Counted from the first letter of the stretch, positions 17,669 to 30,030 are shown. The stretch is 64,000 nucleotides of DNA from Methylotenera sp. (GCA_013141075.1 JABFRQ010000006.1:1-64000), one strand, 5' to 3'. The notes: generated by a model not told the origin, from the letters alone. A program made the numbers and translations.

Positions 17669-18280
17669 ATGGCGACTAAATTAGAGCAATTATTAACGAA
17701 TTTGCAAGCTGCGCTTGGTGCAAAAATTAGCAAACAAACAGTGGCGCTAGGTGAAATCACGCTTGAGTGCGCAGTGGCAGATTACTTGCCTGTTTGCTTG
17801 TTGTTACGCGATGATTTAAATTTAAAATTTGAGCAGTTGATTGATCTTTGTGGCGTGGATTATCAAGCATACGGTAATGATGGTAGTGGTGAGGCTGCTT
17901 ATTCAGGTGCACGCTATGCAGTAGTTTGTCATTTTTTATCAGTTTCGCTAAACCAGCGTGTGCGTTTACGCGTATTTGCGACCGATACAGAATTTCCAGT
18001 ATTACCAACTTTAGTTGAAGTATGGTCAGCTGCAAATTGGTTTGAGCGCGAAGCTTTTGATTTATTCGGTATTATGTTTGAAAATCACCCAGATTTACGC
18101 CGCTTACTAACTGACTACGGCTTTGTCGGCCATCCGTTCCGTAAAGATTTCCCTATGATTGGTAACGTTGAAATGCGTTATGATCCTGAGCAGCAACGCG
18201 TAATCTATCAGCCTGTGACCATTGATGAGCGTAATAATGTGCCACGCGTGATACGTAATGAAGGAGCGCATCATGGCTGA
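17669..18280 (+). CDS. nuoC: NADH-quinone oxidoreductase subunit C
   Basis: A 203-residue 30-kDa subunit of the peripheral arm. The family signature ([20 protein letters not shown]) and the following [18 protein letters not shown] segment ([17 protein letters not shown]) are present. It is a separate gene from nuoD, not the NuoCD fusion of enterobacteria. Its stop overlaps the nuoD start by 8 nt. Confidence 0.98.
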   Translation: MATKLEQLLTNLQAALGAKISKQTVALGEITLECAVADYLPVCLLLRDDLNLKFEQLIDLCGVDYQAYGNDGSGEAAYSGARYAVVCHFLSVSLNQRVRLRVFATDTEFPVLPTLVEVWSAANWFEREAFDLFGIMFENHPDLRRLLTDYGFVGHPFRKDFPMIGNVEMRYDPEQQRVIYQPVTIDERNNVPRVIRNEGAHHG

Positions 18281-19526
18281 AATTCGTAATTACACTATGA
18301 ACTTTGGCCCCCAGCACCCTGCGGCGCACGGCGTGTTACGCTTGGTGCTAGAGCTTGATGGCGAAGTGATTGTGCGTGCAGACCCGCATATTGGCTTATT
18401 GCATCGCGGCACTGAAAAGCTCGCTGAAAATCGTACTTATTTGCAATCTATTCCGTATATGGATCGCTTAGATTATGTATCCATGATGTCTAACGAGCAT
18501 GCGTACGTAATGACGATTGAAAAAATGATGGGCATCGACGTGCCCATCCGCGCGCAATATATTCGTGTGATGTTTGATGAAATTACCCGTGTACTGAACC
18601 ATTTATTGTGGCTAGGTGCTCACGCGCTGGATGTTGGCGCTATGACGGTGTTCTTGTATGCTTTCCGTGAGCGTGAAGATTTGTTTGATTGCTACGAAGC
18701 CGTTTCAGGCGCACGTATGCACGCCGCTTATTATCGCCCAGGTGGCGTGTATCGTGATTTACCAATTTCAATGCCGCAATATGCGGTTTCACCAATGCGT
18801 AACGCTAAAACAGTCAAAGCGCAGAATGAAAATCGCCAAGGCTCGTTGTTAGACTTTATAGACGACTTTACCAATCGCTTTCCGAAATACATAGATGAAT
18901 ATGAAACATTGCTGACTGATAATCGTATTTGGAAGCAGCGCACTGTAGGCGTGGGCGTTGTGTCGCCAGAACGTGCATTGGCGCTTGGGTTTACAGGCCC
19001 AATGTTACGTGGCTCAGGCATTGCTTGGGATTTACGCAAAACGCAACCTTATGAAGTATATGCGGATATGGATTTTGATATTCCAGTCGGCGTGAATGGT
19101 GACTGCTACGACCGTTATTTGGTGCGCATGGAAGAGTTTAGGCAGTCGAACCGCATTATCAAGCAATGCGTAGAATGGTTGCGCAAAAATCCAGGCCCAG
19201 TGATTACAACTAATAATAAAGTGGCGCCGCCAGACCGTGAAGGCATGAAAACCAATATGGAAGACATGATTCATCACTTCAAATTATTTACTGAAGGTTT
19301 TCACGTGCCGGCAGGCGAGGCTTATGCGGCGGTTGAGCACCCAAAAGGTGAGTTTGGTATTTACATGGTGAGTGATGGCGCAAATAAACCTTATCGCTTA
19401 AAAATTCGTGCGCCAGGTTTCCCGCATTTGGCGGCTTTAGATGAAATGGTCAAAGGCCACATGATTGCCGATTTGGTGGCGATTATAGGTACGCAAGATA
19501 TTGTTTTTGGTGAGATAGACAGATGA
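18273..19526 (+). CDS. nuoD: NADH-quinone oxidoreductase subunit D
   Basis: A 417-residue 49-kDa subunit forming the quinone-binding site with Nuo[16 protein letters not shown] at the N-terminus carries the quinone-site histidine. The ATG at 18273 is chosen because AAGGAG lies 6 nt upstream and [16 protein letters not shown] is the normal N-terminus; a longer frame begins 15 nt earlier. It is followed by an unusual 147-nt gap before nuoE. Confidence 0.98.
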   Translation: MAEIRNYTMNFGPQHPAAHGVLRLVLELDGEVIVRADPHIGLLHRGTEKLAENRTYLQSIPYMDRLDYVSMMSNEHAYVMTIEKMMGIDVPIRAQYIRVMFDEITRVLNHLLWLGAHALDVGAMTVFLYAFREREDLFDCYEAVSGARMHAAYYRPGGVYRDLPISMPQYAVSPMRNAKTVKAQNENRQGSLLDFIDDFTNRFPKYIDEYETLLTDNRIWKQRTVGVGVVSPERALALGFTGPMLRGSGIAWDLRKTQPYEVYADMDFDIPVGVNGDCYDRYLVRMEEFRQSNRIIKQCVEWLRKNPGPVITTNNKVAPPDREGMKTNMEDMIHHFKLFTEGFHVPAGEAYAAVEHPKGEFGIYMVSDGANKPYRLKIRAPGFPHLAALDEMVKGHMIADLVAIIGTQDIVFGEIDR

Positions 19527-19561
19527 AAAACCAAAATTTCGTCACAATACTCCGTTGCTTC

Positions 19562-19611
19562 GCACAAAAATCTGCTTGCATAGAACCCCTATGCGGCGCA
19601 ATTTTTTGTGC
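19562..19611. repeat. Imperfect hairpin element inside the nuo operon
   Basis: GCACAAAAAT (19562-19571) pairs with ATTTTTTGTGC (19601-19611), and GCATA (19578-19582) pairs with TATGC (19590-19594). It lies in the only large gap of an otherwise packed operon (nuoD-nuoE, 147 nt). It may be a repeat insertion, an mRNA-processing site or a partial attenuator. Confidence 0.6.
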
Positions 19612-19673
19612 TGTGCTACTCGTCTTGTTTAGAACTTTTGATTTTTCAAAATCATCGTTTGTAAGGTTGTAAT

Positions 19674-20177
19674 ATGCTTTCGTCTGAATCCATAAAAAAA
19701 ATTGATTACGAGCTGACTAAATATCCAGCAGATCAGCGCCAAGCGGCGGTGATGAGCGCGTTGCGCATAGTGCAGACTGAGCGTGGTTGGTTATCAAAAG
19801 AGAGTATTTCAGAAGTAGCGCAATATTTACGCATGCCCGAAATTGCCGTGATGGAGGTGGCTAGTTTTTACAATATGTACGATTTAGCGCCAGTTGGACA
19901 ATATAAAATTACGGTTTGCACTAATATTTCATGCATGTTGCGCGATTCTGATGAGATTGTGAATCACCTTAAAACCAAGCTGGACGTGGATTTCAACGAA
20001 ACTACTACGGATGGCAAGTTTTGCTTAAAAGAAGGTGAGTGCATGGGCGCATGTGGCGGCGCGCCGCTTATGACAGTGAATAATCACACTATGCATGAAT
20101 TTTTAACGCCAGCAAAAGTAGACGCGATTTTACAAGATTTGCTTCAGCAACCTTCGAATAAAGAGGTGTTGAAGTAA
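19674..20177 (+). CDS. nuoE: NADH-quinone oxidoreductase subunit E
   Basis: A 167-residue thioredoxin-like subunit with a [2Fe-2S] cluster. The four cysteines appear in VCTNISCML and in [13 protein letters not shown]. It forms the NADH-input module with NuoF and NuoG. The stop overlaps the nuoF start by one base. Confidence 0.98.
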   Translation: MLSSESIKKIDYELTKYPADQRQAAVMSALRIVQTERGWLSKESISEVAQYLRMPEIAVMEVASFYNMYDLAPVGQYKITVCTNISCMLRDSDEIVNHLKTKLDVDFNETTTDGKFCLKEGECMGACGGAPLMTVNNHTMHEFLTPAKVDAILQDLLQQPSNKEVLK

Positions 20178-21541
20178 TGGCCAAAACCACGACATCCGCT
20201 ACGCCAGCCGCTATGTATGAAGCTGGCAAACCAGTAATGACTGATTTAACAGGTCAAACATTACTTTGTTTGCGCACGCTTGCTGAAAAAAATCCAGCCT
20301 CATTAGAAACGTACGTAAAATTGGGTGGTTACTCTGCATTTAAGCGCATTGTGACTGAAAAAACCAAAGCTACTGATATCATCACGCAAGTCAAAGCTTC
20401 TGGTTTGCGCGGTCGTGGTGGTGCGGGCTTTCCAACAGGCCTTAAATGGAGTTTTATGCCGCGTTATTTTGACGGCGTAAAGTACTTGGTGTGTAACTCA
20501 GATGAAGGTGAGCCAGGCACGTTTAAAGACCGCGATATTATTCGCTACAACCCGCATCAACTCATTGAAGGTATGGCAATCGCTGCCTACACATTAGGCG
20601 CGCGGGTAGGTTACAACTACATACACGGTGAAATTTGGCAAGATTATGAGATTTTTGAAGCGGCATTGCATGAAGCGAAAGCCGCTGGTTATTTAGGTGA
20701 AAACCTATTTGGCACTATCTTTGATTTTGATTTATACGCCGTGCATGGCTACGGCGCGTATATTTGCGGTGAAGAAACTGCGCTGATTGAATCGATTGAA
20801 GGAAAAAAAGGCCAGCCGCGCTTTAAACCGCCATTCCCCGCCAGTTATGGCGTGTTTGGCAAGCCAACCAATGTGAATAACACCGAAAGTTATGCCAGTA
20901 TTCCATGGATTATGCAGCATGGCGGACAAGCATTCGCAGAGTTGGGTGTAGCGAATTCAGGCGGCACTAAGCTATTTTCAGTGTCTGGCCATGTAGAAAA
21001 GCCTGGCAATTATGAAGTAAAAATGGGTACGCCATTTGTGGAGTTGTTGGCCATGGCAGGCGGCGTATGGAAAGGCCGCAAGCTCAAAGCCGTGATTCCA
21101 GGTGGCCCCTCAACACCAGTATTGCCAGCCGATGCAATGCTTCTCGCAAATATGGATTACGACGGCTTGAGCAAAGCGCGTTCCAGCTTAGGCGCGGGCT
21201 CTATGATTGTGATGGACGAAACCACGTGCATGGTCAAAGCGCTGCATCGTTTGAGCTACTTTTTTTATGAAGAAAGTTGTGGTCAATGCACACCTTGCCG
21301 CGAAGGTACTGGTTGGGTTTACCGAATAATTGACCGTATTGTGAACGGCAAAGGCAAAATGGAAGATTTAGATTTACTCACGGATGTGAGTAATAACATT
21401 GCAGGCCGCACCATTTGTGCGCTGGGCGAAGCTGCGGCGACGCCAGTGTTAAGTTTCATTAAGCATTTTAGGCCTGAGTTTGAGTATTACATTCAGCATG
21501 GCAAAAGCATGGTAGAAGGCACACACGATGTTGCAAATTGA
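20177..21541 (+). CDS. nuoF: NADH-quinone oxidoreductase subunit F
   Basis: A 454-residue NADH-oxidising subunit carrying FMN and a [4Fe-4S] cluster. The NADH/FMN-binding [16 protein letters not shown] and the cluster motif [13 protein letters not shown], with a fourth cysteine in [11 protein letters not shown], are intact. Its end overlaps nuoG by 14 nt. Confidence 0.98.
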   Translation: MAKTTTSATPAAMYEAGKPVMTDLTGQTLLCLRTLAEKNPASLETYVKLGGYSAFKRIVTEKTKATDIITQVKASGLRGRGGAGFPTGLKWSFMPRYFDGVKYLVCNSDEGEPGTFKDRDIIRYNPHQLIEGMAIAAYTLGARVGYNYIHGEIWQDYEIFEAALHEAKAAGYLGENLFGTIFDFDLYAVHGYGAYICGEETALIESIEGKKGQPRFKPPFPASYGVFGKPTNVNNTESYASIPWIMQHGGQAFAELGVANSGGTKLFSVSGHVEKPGNYEVKMGTPFVELLAMAGGVWKGRKLKAVIPGGPSTPVLPADAMLLANMDYDGLSKARSSLGAGSMIVMDETTCMVKALHRLSYFFYEESCGQCTPCREGTGWVYRIIDRIVNGKGKMEDLDLLTDVSNNIAGRTICALGEAAATPVLSFIKHFRPEFEYYIQHGKSMVEGTHDVAN

Positions 21542-23951
21542 AATAGACGGCAAAGCGCTTGAAGTAGAACACGGCAGCACGATTATTGATGCGGCTGATG
21601 CGGTTGGTATTGCGATTCCGCGTTTTTGCTATCACAAAAAATTATCAGTCGCCGCCAACTGCCGCATGTGTTTGGTGCAAGTAGAAAACTTCAATAAACC
21701 TTTGCCTGCTTGCGCCACCCCAGTGGCGGACGGTATGAAAATTTTCACACGTTCGAAATCTGCGATTGAAGCGCAAAAAAGTGTGATGGAGTTTCTGCTC
21801 ATCAATCACCCGCTAGATTGCCCGATTTGTGACCAAGGTGGTGAGTGTGATTTACAAGACATTGCCGTAGCTTATGGCACCAGCGGCTCACGTTACACTG
21901 AAGAAAAACGTGTGGTATTCAACAAAAATATCGGGCCATTAGTCAGCACAGATATGACGCGCTGCATTCAATGCACACGTTGTGTGCGCTTCTTGCAAGA
22001 AGTTGGCGGCATGATGGAGCTTGGTATGGTTGGCCGTGGCGAGCATGCAGAAATTACAGCTTATGTAGATAAATCAGTCAACTCAGAATTAAGTGGCAAC
22101 ATAATTGATTTATGCCCAGTGGGAGCGTTGACTAGCAAGCCTTACCGCTATTCTGCCCGTAGTTGGGAGCTTACACGCCGCCCAAGCATTGCACCGCATG
22201 ATGGTCTAGGTTCGCACATTGAAGTGCACGTAAAAGATAACAAAGTCATGCGCGTGTTGCCGCGTGAAAAAGAAAGCATTAACGAATGTTGGTTGTCAGA
22301 CCGCGACCGTTTTTCATATGAAGGTTTAAATAGCCCAGATCGCCTGAAAGTGCCAATGATTAAGCATAACGGCGAGTGGCAAGAAACCGATTGGAAAACC
22401 GCGCTAGAATTCGCCGCAGGCCAAATAAAAGACATCACCAATGAATATGGCAGTGACGCTTTAGGCGTACTTGTTTCACCCAATAGCACAATGGAAGAAG
22501 GCTATTTAATTAAAAAATTAGCCAGCGGCTTAGGTTGCGGCAACGTAGATTATCGCTTACGCCAAACTGATTTTAGGTTAGATGGCAAGCGCGTAGGTAC
22601 GCCTTGGATGGGGTGTAATATTCAAGAAATTGAGGAGCTAGACCGCATTTTGGTAATTGGCTCTAACCTGCGCAATGAGCACCCGTTATTGGCGCAACGT
22701 TTCCGAAAAGCCGTCGCAAATGGCGCAGAACTCTCTATTATTAGCCCGTTAGACAATGACCCATTGATGGACATCGCACATAAAGTGATTGTGCGACCGA
22801 ACGATATGGTGAACGTGTTGGGACAAATATTAAAAGCTATGTCTGGTTTGCAGCGTTTGTCACTTTGTTTACCGCCAACGCTCAATAAATTATTAGAAGA
22901 AATTAAAGTGCGCCCTAACACGCAAGCAATGGCGGAAAGCTTGGCTGGGCATGGCAAAGATGTCGATTTAGTCGCACCAAGAGTAGGTATCTTCTTGGGC
23001 AATATGGCCTTAAGTGATCCGCGTTTTACTGAAATGTACAGCATGGCTGAAGCCATTGGCGGTATTAGTGGTGCTAAAGGCGGTATTTTGCCAGCCGCCG
23101 CCAATAGTACGGGCATGCATTTAATGGGCGTGATGCCTAGCGCTTTTGGAATGCATGCGCGCGCGATGCTTGAAGTGCCGCGCAAGGCTTATGTGTTGTT
23201 GAATATTGAGCCAGAGTTAGACTGCCAACACGCCGCTTTAGCCAAAGCTGCGATGGAAAAAGCTGAATGCGTGGTTGCACTCACTGCGTTTAAATCACAA
23301 GCGCTTGAACATGCGGATGTGTTGTTGCCTATAGCACCATTTACTGAAACTTCAGGCACTTTTATGAGCATGGAAGGGCGTGTGCAAAGCTTTACTGCCG
23401 CCGTTAAGCCGCTTGGCGAGTGTCGCCCAGCTTGGAAAGTATTGCGCGTTTTAGCGAACACTTTAGGCTTGCAAGGTTTTGATTATGAAACCAGCGAGCA
23501 GGTTAAAGACGCTATTTTTGGCGGTGAAAAACCTTCAACTGTGGTGTGGCGTAGCTTGAATAACAACTTAAAAGAGTTGGTTGAGATTCAGGTGAATATT
23601 AAAGCAACAGGTTTACAGCGCATCGGTGAAGTGCCGCAATATGAGTCTGATTCGATTGTGCGTCGTTCAGCACCTTTGCAAAAAACTAAATACAACACGC
23701 AACCGATGGCACGTATGCGCGCCGAACAAATTGCTGCGCTTGGAATCAATGAAGGCGATGCGGTACTAGTGAAACAAGATAAAGGTAGTGCGGTGTTGCA
23801 AGTGCGCTTAGACAACCATGTGGCGATGGGTTGTGTGCGAGTAACGGCTTCGCACGAGGCTTCAACTGGCTTGGGCGATTTAATGGGCGATATTACGGTT
23901 GAGAAATATACAGAAACTAGCCCGTTTATTAGCAAGGCGGTGAGTAAATGA
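21528..23951 (+). CDS. nuoG: NADH-quinone oxidoreductase subunit G
   Basis: An 807-residue subunit of the NADH-input arm. The N-terminus holds a [2Fe-2S] site ([17 protein letters not shown]), then a His-Cys cluster ([18 protein letters not shown]) and two further cysteine sets ([28 protein letters not shown]). The remainder is the molybdopterin-oxidoreductase-like fold without catalytic cofactor, as in the whole family. Confidence 0.98.
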   Translation: MLQIEIDGKALEVEHGSTIIDAADAVGIAIPRFCYHKKLSVAANCRMCLVQVENFNKPLPACATPVADGMKIFTRSKSAIEAQKSVMEFLLINHPLDCPICDQGGECDLQDIAVAYGTSGSRYTEEKRVVFNKNIGPLVSTDMTRCIQCTRCVRFLQEVGGMMELGMVGRGEHAEITAYVDKSVNSELSGNIIDLCPVGALTSKPYRYSARSWELTRRPSIAPHDGLGSHIEVHVKDNKVMRVLPREKESINECWLSDRDRFSYEGLNSPDRLKVPMIKHNGEWQETDWKTALEFAAGQIKDITNEYGSDALGVLVSPNSTMEEGYLIKKLASGLGCGNVDYRLRQTDFRLDGKRVGTPWMGCNIQEIEELDRILVIGSNLRNEHPLLAQRFRKAVANGAELSIISPLDNDPLMDIAHKVIVRPNDMVNVLGQILKAMSGLQRLSLCLPPTLNKLLEEIKVRPNTQAMAESLAGHGKDVDLVAPRVGIFLGNMALSDPRFTEMYSMAEAIGGISGAKGGILPAAANSTGMHLMGVMPSAFGMHARAMLEVPRKAYVLLNIEPELDCQHAALAKAAMEKAECVVALTAFKSQALEHADVLLPIAPFTETSGTFMSMEGRVQSFTAAVKPLGECRPAWKVLRVLANTLGLQGFDYETSEQVKDAIFGGEKPSTVVWRSLNNNLKELVEIQVNIKATGLQRIGEVPQYESDSIVRRSAPLQKTKYNTQPMARMRAEQIAALGINEGDAVLVKQDKGSAVLQVRLDNHVAMGCVRVTASHEASTGLGDLMGDITVEKYTETSPFISKAVSK

Positions 23952-24979
23952 TAGCGTGGCTAGCAGATTTGTTTGGTAGCCATTGGCCTGCTGTGCAGAT
24001 TACTGCTTGGACGCTGATTAAAATAGTTGCCATAGTAGCGCCCTTGATGGGTGCTGTAGCATACCTCACGTTGGCTGAGCGTAAAGTAATCGGTTATATG
24101 CAAGTGCGTATTGGTCCAAATCGCGTGGGTTATTTTGGCTTATTACAACCAATTGCTGACGGCATAAAGTTGTTGATGAAAGAAATTATCGTACCAACGG
24201 CCTCTAATAAAGGTTTGTTTTTATTAGGCCCAGTGTTGGCAATTGCACCAGCTTTCGCAGCTTGGGCGGTAGTGCCATTTGATGCAACAATGGTGCTTGC
24301 AAATGTAGATGCTGGCTTACTTTACATTTTGGCGATGACCTCAGTGGCTGTTTATGGCGTGATAATCGCGGGTTGGGCTTCCAATTCCAAATACGCATTT
24401 TTAGGCGCATTACGTTCTGCGGCACAAATTGTGTCATACGAAATTGCTATGGGCTTTGCTTTAGTGGGTGTGCTAATGTGCGCGAACTCACTTAATTTGG
24501 GCAAAATCGTCATGGGGCAAAGCGGTGGATTTTGGCATTGGTATTTCTTGCCGTTATTTCCGCTCTTTATTGTATATTTTATTAGCGCAGTGGCTGAAAC
24601 AAACCGTGCGCCATTTGACGTGGCTGAAGGCGAATCTGAAATTGTGGCAGGTTTTCATGTGGAATATTCAGGCATGGCCTTCGCGGTATTTTTCTTGGCA
24701 GAATACGCCAATATGATTTTAGTTTCAATGCTTGCTGCGCTGATGTTCTTGGGTGGATGGTTGTCACCTTTTACTTTTATTCCTGATAGCTTTTTATGGC
24801 TGCTTGCCAAAGTTGCCTTTTTATTGTTCTTCTTTTTATGGTTTAGGGCAACATTTCCAAGATATCGTTACGACCAAATTATGCGCCTAGGATGGAAAGT
24901 ATTCATTCCTATTACCATTGTTTGGATTGTGTTTGTAGGCGGTATGATGCAAACACCATTAGCTTATTTGTTTCATTAA
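23948..24979 (+). CDS. nuoH: NADH-quinone oxidoreductase subunit H
   Basis: A 343-residue membrane subunit with eight or more helices that links the quinone site to the proton pumps. Signature segments: [18 protein letters not shown] near residue 45 and the loop [18 protein letters not shown] near 215. The start overlaps the nuoG stop by 4 nt. Confidence 0.99.
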   Translation: MIAWLADLFGSHWPAVQITAWTLIKIVAIVAPLMGAVAYLTLAERKVIGYMQVRIGPNRVGYFGLLQPIADGIKLLMKEIIVPTASNKGLFLLGPVLAIAPAFAAWAVVPFDATMVLANVDAGLLYILAMTSVAVYGVIIAGWASNSKYAFLGALRSAAQIVSYEIAMGFALVGVLMCANSLNLGKIVMGQSGGFWHWYFLPLFPLFIVYFISAVAETNRAPFDVAEGESEIVAGFHVEYSGMAFAVFFLAEYANMILVSMLAALMFLGGWLSPFTFIPDSFLWLLAKVAFLLFFFLWFRATFPRYRYDQIMRLGWKVFIPITIVWIVFVGGMMQTPLAYLFH

Positions 24980-24996
24980 GACTATTTGATTAAAAC

Positions 24997-25488
24997 ATGA
25001 TCAACAAAATTAAAAATACCTTATCAAGCTTAATGCTGTGGGAACTGCTTAAAGGCATGGCACTCACTGGGCGTTACTTTTTTGCACCTAAAATTACCGT
25101 GCAATATCCAGAAGAAAGCACGCCGCAATCACCGCGTTTTAGAGGTTTGCACGCACTACGTCGTTACCCAAATGGCGAAGAGCGCTGCATTGCTTGCAAA
25201 TTGTGCGAGGCAGTTTGCCCCGCTATGGCGATTACTATTGAATCTGAACAGCGCGAAGACAATACGCGCCGCACCACACGTTACGATATAGATTTAACTA
25301 AATGTATTTTTTGTGGCATGTGTGAAGAATCTTGTCCTGTGGATTCTATTGTGGAAACGCGTATTTTTGATTATCACGGTGAACAACGCGGCGATTTACT
25401 TTACACCAAAGAAATGTTGCTGGCAGTGGGCGATAAACATGAAAAGCAAATTGCCGCAGACCGCGCATTAGACAAAAACTTTAGGTAA
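24997..25488 (+). CDS. nuoI: NADH-quinone oxidoreductase subunit I
   Basis: A 163-residue peripheral subunit with two [4Fe-4S] clusters (N6a and N6b), ligated by [12 protein letters not shown] and [12 protein letters not shown]. It connects NuoG to NuoB. Length is usual for betaproteobacteria. Confidence 0.99.
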   Translation: MINKIKNTLSSLMLWELLKGMALTGRYFFAPKITVQYPEESTPQSPRFRGLHALRRYPNGEERCIACKLCEAVCPAMAITIESEQREDNTRRTTRYDIDLTKCIFCGMCEESCPVDSIVETRIFDYHGEQRGDLLYTKEMLLAVGDKHEKQIAADRALDKNFR

Positions 25489-25498
25489 CACATCATTT

Positions 25499-26155
25499 AT
25501 GACATTTTTTGGCCTACCTTTTCACGATATTGTATTTTATGTACTTGCGGCTATTTTGCTTTACGCGGCTATAAACGTGATTATTACGCGCAACCCTGTT
25601 TATGCGGCGCTATATTTGGTGTTAGCGTTTTTTACCGCCGCAGGTATTTGGCTGTTATTAGAAGCTGAGTTTTTGGCAATTACGTTGGTGTTGGTGTATG
25701 TAGGTGCGGTAATGGTGCTGTTTTTATTCGTAGTGATGATGCTGGATATTAACTTAGATAAACTGCGCGAGGGCTTTTGGAACGCGTTACCTGTAGCGCT
25801 TCCTGTTGGCGGCTTGATGGCCGTGGAAATGGTGATGATCGTTGGTACGCGTCATTTTGGTGTGGATAAAGTTGCCGCGCCCGTAGCGCATGCGGCAGAT
25901 TACAGCAACACCGCGGAACTAGGGCGCGTGCTTTATACCGATTACTTATTACCTTTTGAATTAGCCTCCGTAGTGTTGCTGGTAGCCATTGTGGCGGCTA
26001 TTGCACTTACACTTAGAAGCCGCAAAGAAAGTAAATCTATGGATCCTGCCAAACAAGTGTTAGTGAAAAAAGAAGACCGACTACGCATTTTGAAAATGGA
26101 TGCTACGGTTGAAAAAATAGACGTAATAGTTGTGCCAACAGAGGAGGCTAAATAA
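25499..26155 (+). CDS. nuoJ: NADH-quinone oxidoreductase subunit J
   Basis: A 218-residue membrane subunit with five transmembrane helices (for example [25 protein letters not shown]). The last 40 residues are a charged cytoplasmic tail, somewhat longer than in E. coli. The stop overlaps the nuoK start by one base. Confidence 0.97.
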   Translation: MTFFGLPFHDIVFYVLAAILLYAAINVIITRNPVYAALYLVLAFFTAAGIWLLLEAEFLAITLVLVYVGAVMVLFLFVVMMLDINLDKLREGFWNALPVALPVGGLMAVEMVMIVGTRHFGVDKVAAPVAHAADYSNTAELGRVLYTDYLLPFELASVVLLVAIVAAIALTLRSRKESKSMDPAKQVLVKKEDRLRILKMDATVEKIDVIVVPTEEAK

Positions 26156-26460
26156 TGGTCGGTTTATCTCATTATCTTATGTTAGGCGCATTTTTATTTG
26201 CAATCAGCGTGATTGGCATTTTCTTAAATCGTAAAAATGTGATTATTTTATTGATGGCAATTGAGCTGATGTTGTTGGCGGTAAACCTTAATTTCATTGC
26301 ATTTTCACATTATTTGCATGACATTGCTGGCCAAGTATTTGTGTTTTTTATACTTACAGTTGCGGCAGCAGAATCAGCCATTGGTTTGGCTATTTTGGTC
26401 GTGTTATTCAGAAATTTACGCACAATTAACGTGGATGACCTTGATTCATTAAAAGGCTAA
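26155..26460 (+). CDS. nuoK: NADH-quinone oxidoreductase subunit K
   Basis: A 101-residue MrpC-like membrane subunit with three helices. The conserved intramembrane glutamates lie in [14 protein letters not shown] and [12 protein letters not shown]. Confidence 0.98.
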   Translation: MVGLSHYLMLGAFLFAISVIGIFLNRKNVIILLMAIELMLLAVNLNFIAFSHYLHDIAGQVFVFFILTVAAAESAIGLAILVVLFRNLRTINVDDLDSLKG

Positions 26461-26469
26461 TATTTACCA

Positions 26470-28500
26470 ATGACCATGCAACAAATTTATTTAGCTATTC
26501 CTTTATTGCCATTATTAGCGGCAGTGTTGGTTGGCCTGTTCGGCAAACTTATGCCACGTGCAATGGCACATGTTTTGACCATATTGGGCGTTGGCGCCTC
26601 GTTTGGCTTGTCTGTTTATGTGCTTAAAGACGCTATGGTGAGCGCACCGTATAACGAAACTGTGTATTCTTGGTTAAAAAGCGGCAACTTTACCTTTGAA
26701 ATTGGGTTTTTAATCGACCGCTTAAGTGCAATGATGATGGTGGTGGTCACGTTTGTCTCGCTTATGGTGCATATCTACACCATCGGCTATATGGCGGAAG
26801 ATAAGGGCTATGCGCGCTTCTTTAGCTATATTTCATTGTTTACTTTCGCCATGTTGATGTTGGTGATGTCTAACAACTTCATGCAATTATTCTTTGGCTG
26901 GGAAGCGGTTGGTTTGGTTTCATACTTGCTTATTGGTTTTTGGTACACGCGCCCAACAGCTATTTACGCCAATTTGAAAGCTTTTTTAGTTAATCGCGTA
27001 GGCGATTTTGGCTTTTTGCTAGGCATTGGTTTGGTGTTATTTCACTTTGGTAGTTTAGATTATGCCGCTGTATTTTCAGTTGCGCCACAAATGGCAGATG
27101 TGAAAATTAACTTAATTGGCAACATGCAATGGTCGTTAATGACGGTGACTTGCATCTTACTATTTATTGGCGCGATGGGTAAATCTGCGCAAGTGCCGCT
27201 GCATGTGTGGCTGCCAGATTCTATGGAAGGCCCAACGCCGATTTCAGCCTTAATTCACGCAGCAACCATGGTAACAGCAGGTATTTTCATGGTGGCACGT
27301 ATGTCGCCCTTGTTTGAATTGTCTGATACCGCGCTTTCTGTTGTGATGATTATCGGCGCAATAACTGCGTTATTTATGGGCTTTTTGGGCGTTATTCAAA
27401 ACGACATTAAACGTGTGGTGGCGTATTCAACGCTTTCACAATTAGGATATATGACGGTTGCGCTTGGTGCATCCGCTTATTCAGTGGCGATATTCCACCT
27501 AATGACGCACGCGTTCTTTAAAGCTTTGCTATTCTTAGGTGCAGGCTCAGTCATCATGGGTATGCACCACGACCAAGATATTCGCAATATGGGTAACCTT
27601 AAAAAATACATGCCAGTGACTTGGATTACTTCGTTAATTGGTTCACTAGCACTGATTGGCACACCATTTTTATCAGGTTTTTACTCAAAAGACAGTATTA
27701 TTGAAGCCGTTAAAGCATCTACGCTTTCAGTTAGCCCATTTGCGTATATCGCCGTGTTAATTGGCGTATTTGTCACGGCGTTCTATAGTTTCCGTATGTA
27801 CTTCTTAGTATTCCACGGTGCTGAAAAATGGCGTGACGTAAAGCATGACGCACATCACGATGATGAACACGATGCGCATAATCATCATGGTTTAAGCCCA
27901 ACTGAAAATCCGCACGAGCCAGGCTGGGTGATTAAATTACCACTCATTTTATTGGCGATTCCTTCATTGGCGATTGGCTATTTTGCAATTGAGCCGATGT
28001 TATTTGGTGAGTTTTTTAAAGGCGTAATTACTGTTGATTCTGCCGCGCACCCAGCCATGCATGCGCTTACGCATCATTGGCATGCTATTTACCATTCTGC
28101 GGTAGGTATGGCATTGCATGGTTTAATGACGCTGCCCTTTGTATTGGCAGCTTCAGGTGTATTTACAGCTTGGGTTTTCTACATGAAACGGCCTGATATT
28201 CCAGCGAAAATTCAAACAAAATTTTCAGTTATCAATCGAATTTTGGAAAATAAATATGGCTTTGATAGCTTTAATGAGCGCGTATTTGCGGCGGGTTCAC
28301 TCTTTATTGGTAACAAGCTTTGGCAAATTGGTGATGTGAAACTTATAGATGGCGCTATCGTCAACGGCACGGCAAACCTCATTGGCAAGCTTTCTACCAA
28401 AGTGCGTAAGTTACAAACAGGCCTCATTTATCACTACGCATTTGCCATGATTATTGGCGTGTTTTTCATGCTGTCGTTTTACTCGTTTAAACTTAAGTAA
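26470..28500 (+). CDS. nuoL: NADH-quinone oxidoreductase subunit L
   Basis: A 676-residue antiporter-like proton-pumping subunit at the far end of the membrane arm. The core motifs FFGWEAVGLVSYLLIGFW and HVWLPDSMEGPTPISALIHA are present. A histidine-rich loop lies near residues 458-475 (DAHHDDEHDAHNHHG); such loops occur in this subunit family. The long lateral C-terminal helix region is intact. Confidence 0.98.
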   Translation: MTMQQIYLAIPLLPLLAAVLVGLFGKLMPRAMAHVLTILGVGASFGLSVYVLKDAMVSAPYNETVYSWLKSGNFTFEIGFLIDRLSAMMMVVVTFVSLMVHIYTIGYMAEDKGYARFFSYISLFTFAMLMLVMSNNFMQLFFGWEAVGLVSYLLIGFWYTRPTAIYANLKAFLVNRVGDFGFLLGIGLVLFHFGSLDYAAVFSVAPQMADVKINLIGNMQWSLMTVTCILLFIGAMGKSAQVPLHVWLPDSMEGPTPISALIHAATMVTAGIFMVARMSPLFELSDTALSVVMIIGAITALFMGFLGVIQNDIKRVVAYSTLSQLGYMTVALGASAYSVAIFHLMTHAFFKALLFLGAGSVIMGMHHDQDIRNMGNLKKYMPVTWITSLIGSLALIGTPFLSGFYSKDSIIEAVKASTLSVSPFAYIAVLIGVFVTAFYSFRMYFLVFHGAEKWRDVKHDAHHDDEHDAHNHHGLSPTENPHEPGWVIKLPLILLAIPSLAIGYFAIEPMLFGEFFKGVITVDSAAHPAMHALTHHWHAIYHSAVGMALHGLMTLPFVLAASGVFTAWVFYMKRPDIPAKIQTKFSVINRILENKYGFDSFNERVFAAGSLFIGNKLWQIGDVKLIDGAIVNGTANLIGKLSTKVRKLQTGLIYHYAFAMIIGVFFMLSFYSFKLK

Positions 28501-28509
28501 AGTATAACA

Positions 28510-30027
28510 ATGCTCGCTCATTTCCATCAGTTTTTCCACCAGCACCTTTTAAGCTTTGCCATTTGGCTGCCCGTCTTGCTGGGTGCTATTTTGCTAGCAA
28601 CAGCAGATGAAAATAAACCCAATGCCATACGCTGGTTTGCTTTGTTTAGCGGTGTGCTTAGTTTTCTTGTGACAATTCCACTCTATGTGCATTTTAATTT
28701 TTCAGAGGGTGGCTTTCAGTTCACCGAAGCATTCAGCTGGATTCCCGCATTTAATATTTATTACCGCCTAGGGGTTGATGGCTTAGCTGTACCTTTAATC
28801 TTACTTACGAGCTTTACCACGGTGATTGTGATTATTTCAGCTTGGGAAGTGATAGAAAATCGTGTGGCGCAATACATGGCTTCTTTCTTGATTATGAGTG
28901 GCCTAATGATAGGAGTATTTAGTGCCCTAGATGCGATTTTATATTACGTATTTTGGGAGGCGATGCTGATACCGATGTTTCTGATTATTGGTATTTGGGG
29001 CGGGCCAAATCGTGTGTATGCCACGATTAAATTCTTCTTATACACGCTGCTCGGCTCATTGTTAATGTTGGTCGCATTTATTTACCTATATTTAAGTACA
29101 GGTAGTTTTGATGTTACGGAATTTTATAAATTGCCGATGGCATTGAATGTACAAATATTTGTATTTTTAGCATTCTTTGCCGCTTTTGCTGTAAAAATTC
29201 CCATGTGGCCAGTGCATACTTGGCTGCCAGATGCCCACGTAGAGGCGCCAACGGGCGGTTCTGTGGTGTTGGCGGCAATTGCATTAAAACTTGGCGGGTA
29301 TAGTTTTTTACGGTTTGCCATGCCAATTGCACCAGATGCCGCACGCTATTTATCTGGTTTTATGATTACTTTGTCATTGATTGCCATTGTGTATATTGCC
29401 TTGGTTGCGCTTGTGCAAAAGGACATGAAAAAGCTGATTGCCTATTCATCTATTTCTCATATGGGTTTTGTGACACTAGGCTTCTTTATTTTCAATAATT
29501 TAGGGCTAGAAGGCGCCATTGTGCAAATGGTGTCACACGGCTTCATTTCAGCCGCCATGTTTCTGAGTGTAGGTGTGTTGTATGACCGTATGCATAGCCG
29601 TCAAATTGAGTCTTATGGCGGCGTGGCGAATACGATGCCGATGTTTGCAGCGTTTGCCGTGTTGTTTGCCATGGCCAATAGCGGCTTGCCAGGAACTTCG
29701 GGTTTTGTAGGGGAGTTTATGGTAATTTTAGGTGCGGTGCAAACCAACTTTTGGTATGCATTCTTAGCGTCATTCACCTTGATATTTGGCGCAGCTTATA
29801 CACTTTGGATGGTAAAACGTGTGTTTTATGGTGAAGTGGCGAATGAAAACGTTGCCGCCTTAAAAGACCTGAATAAGCGTGAATTTTTAATATTGGCAAT
29901 ATTGGCTGTATTGGTACTAGCTTTAGGTATCTACCCGCAACCGCTGACCGACATGACCAATGCCACAGTTACACATCTTCTTTCACTATTTGCGCAAAGT
30001 AAAATCGCAGTAGGCGCAGGTTTATAA
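28510..30027 (+). CDS. nuoM: NADH-quinone oxidoreductase subunit M
   Basis: A 505-residue antiporter-like proton-pumping subunit. The conserved FWEAMLIPMFLIIGIWGG carries the pump glutamate, and HTWLPDAHVEAPTGGSV the central half-channel. Confidence 0.98.
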   Translation: MLAHFHQFFHQHLLSFAIWLPVLLGAILLATADENKPNAIRWFALFSGVLSFLVTIPLYVHFNFSEGGFQFTEAFSWIPAFNIYYRLGVDGLAVPLILLTSFTTVIVIISAWEVIENRVAQYMASFLIMSGLMIGVFSALDAILYYVFWEAMLIPMFLIIGIWGGPNRVYATIKFFLYTLLGSLLMLVAFIYLYLSTGSFDVTEFYKLPMALNVQIFVFLAFFAAFAVKIPMWPVHTWLPDAHVEAPTGGSVVLAAIALKLGGYSFLRFAMPIAPDAARYLSGFMITLSLIAIVYIALVALVQKDMKKLIAYSSISHMGFVTLGFFIFNNLGLEGAIVQMVSHGFISAAMFLSVGVLYDRMHSRQIESYGGVANTMPMFAAFAVLFAMANSGLPGTSGFVGEFMVILGAVQTNFWYAFLASFTLIFGAAYTLWMVKRVFYGEVANENVAALKDLNKREFLILAILAVLVLALGIYPQPLTDMTNATVTHLLSLFAQSKIAVGAGL

Positions 30028-30030
30028 GCT

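Noticed and set aside
22622..23185. 187-codon antisense frame in nuoG
   Set aside because: Shadow frame caused by codon bias; nuoG is intact on the plus strand.
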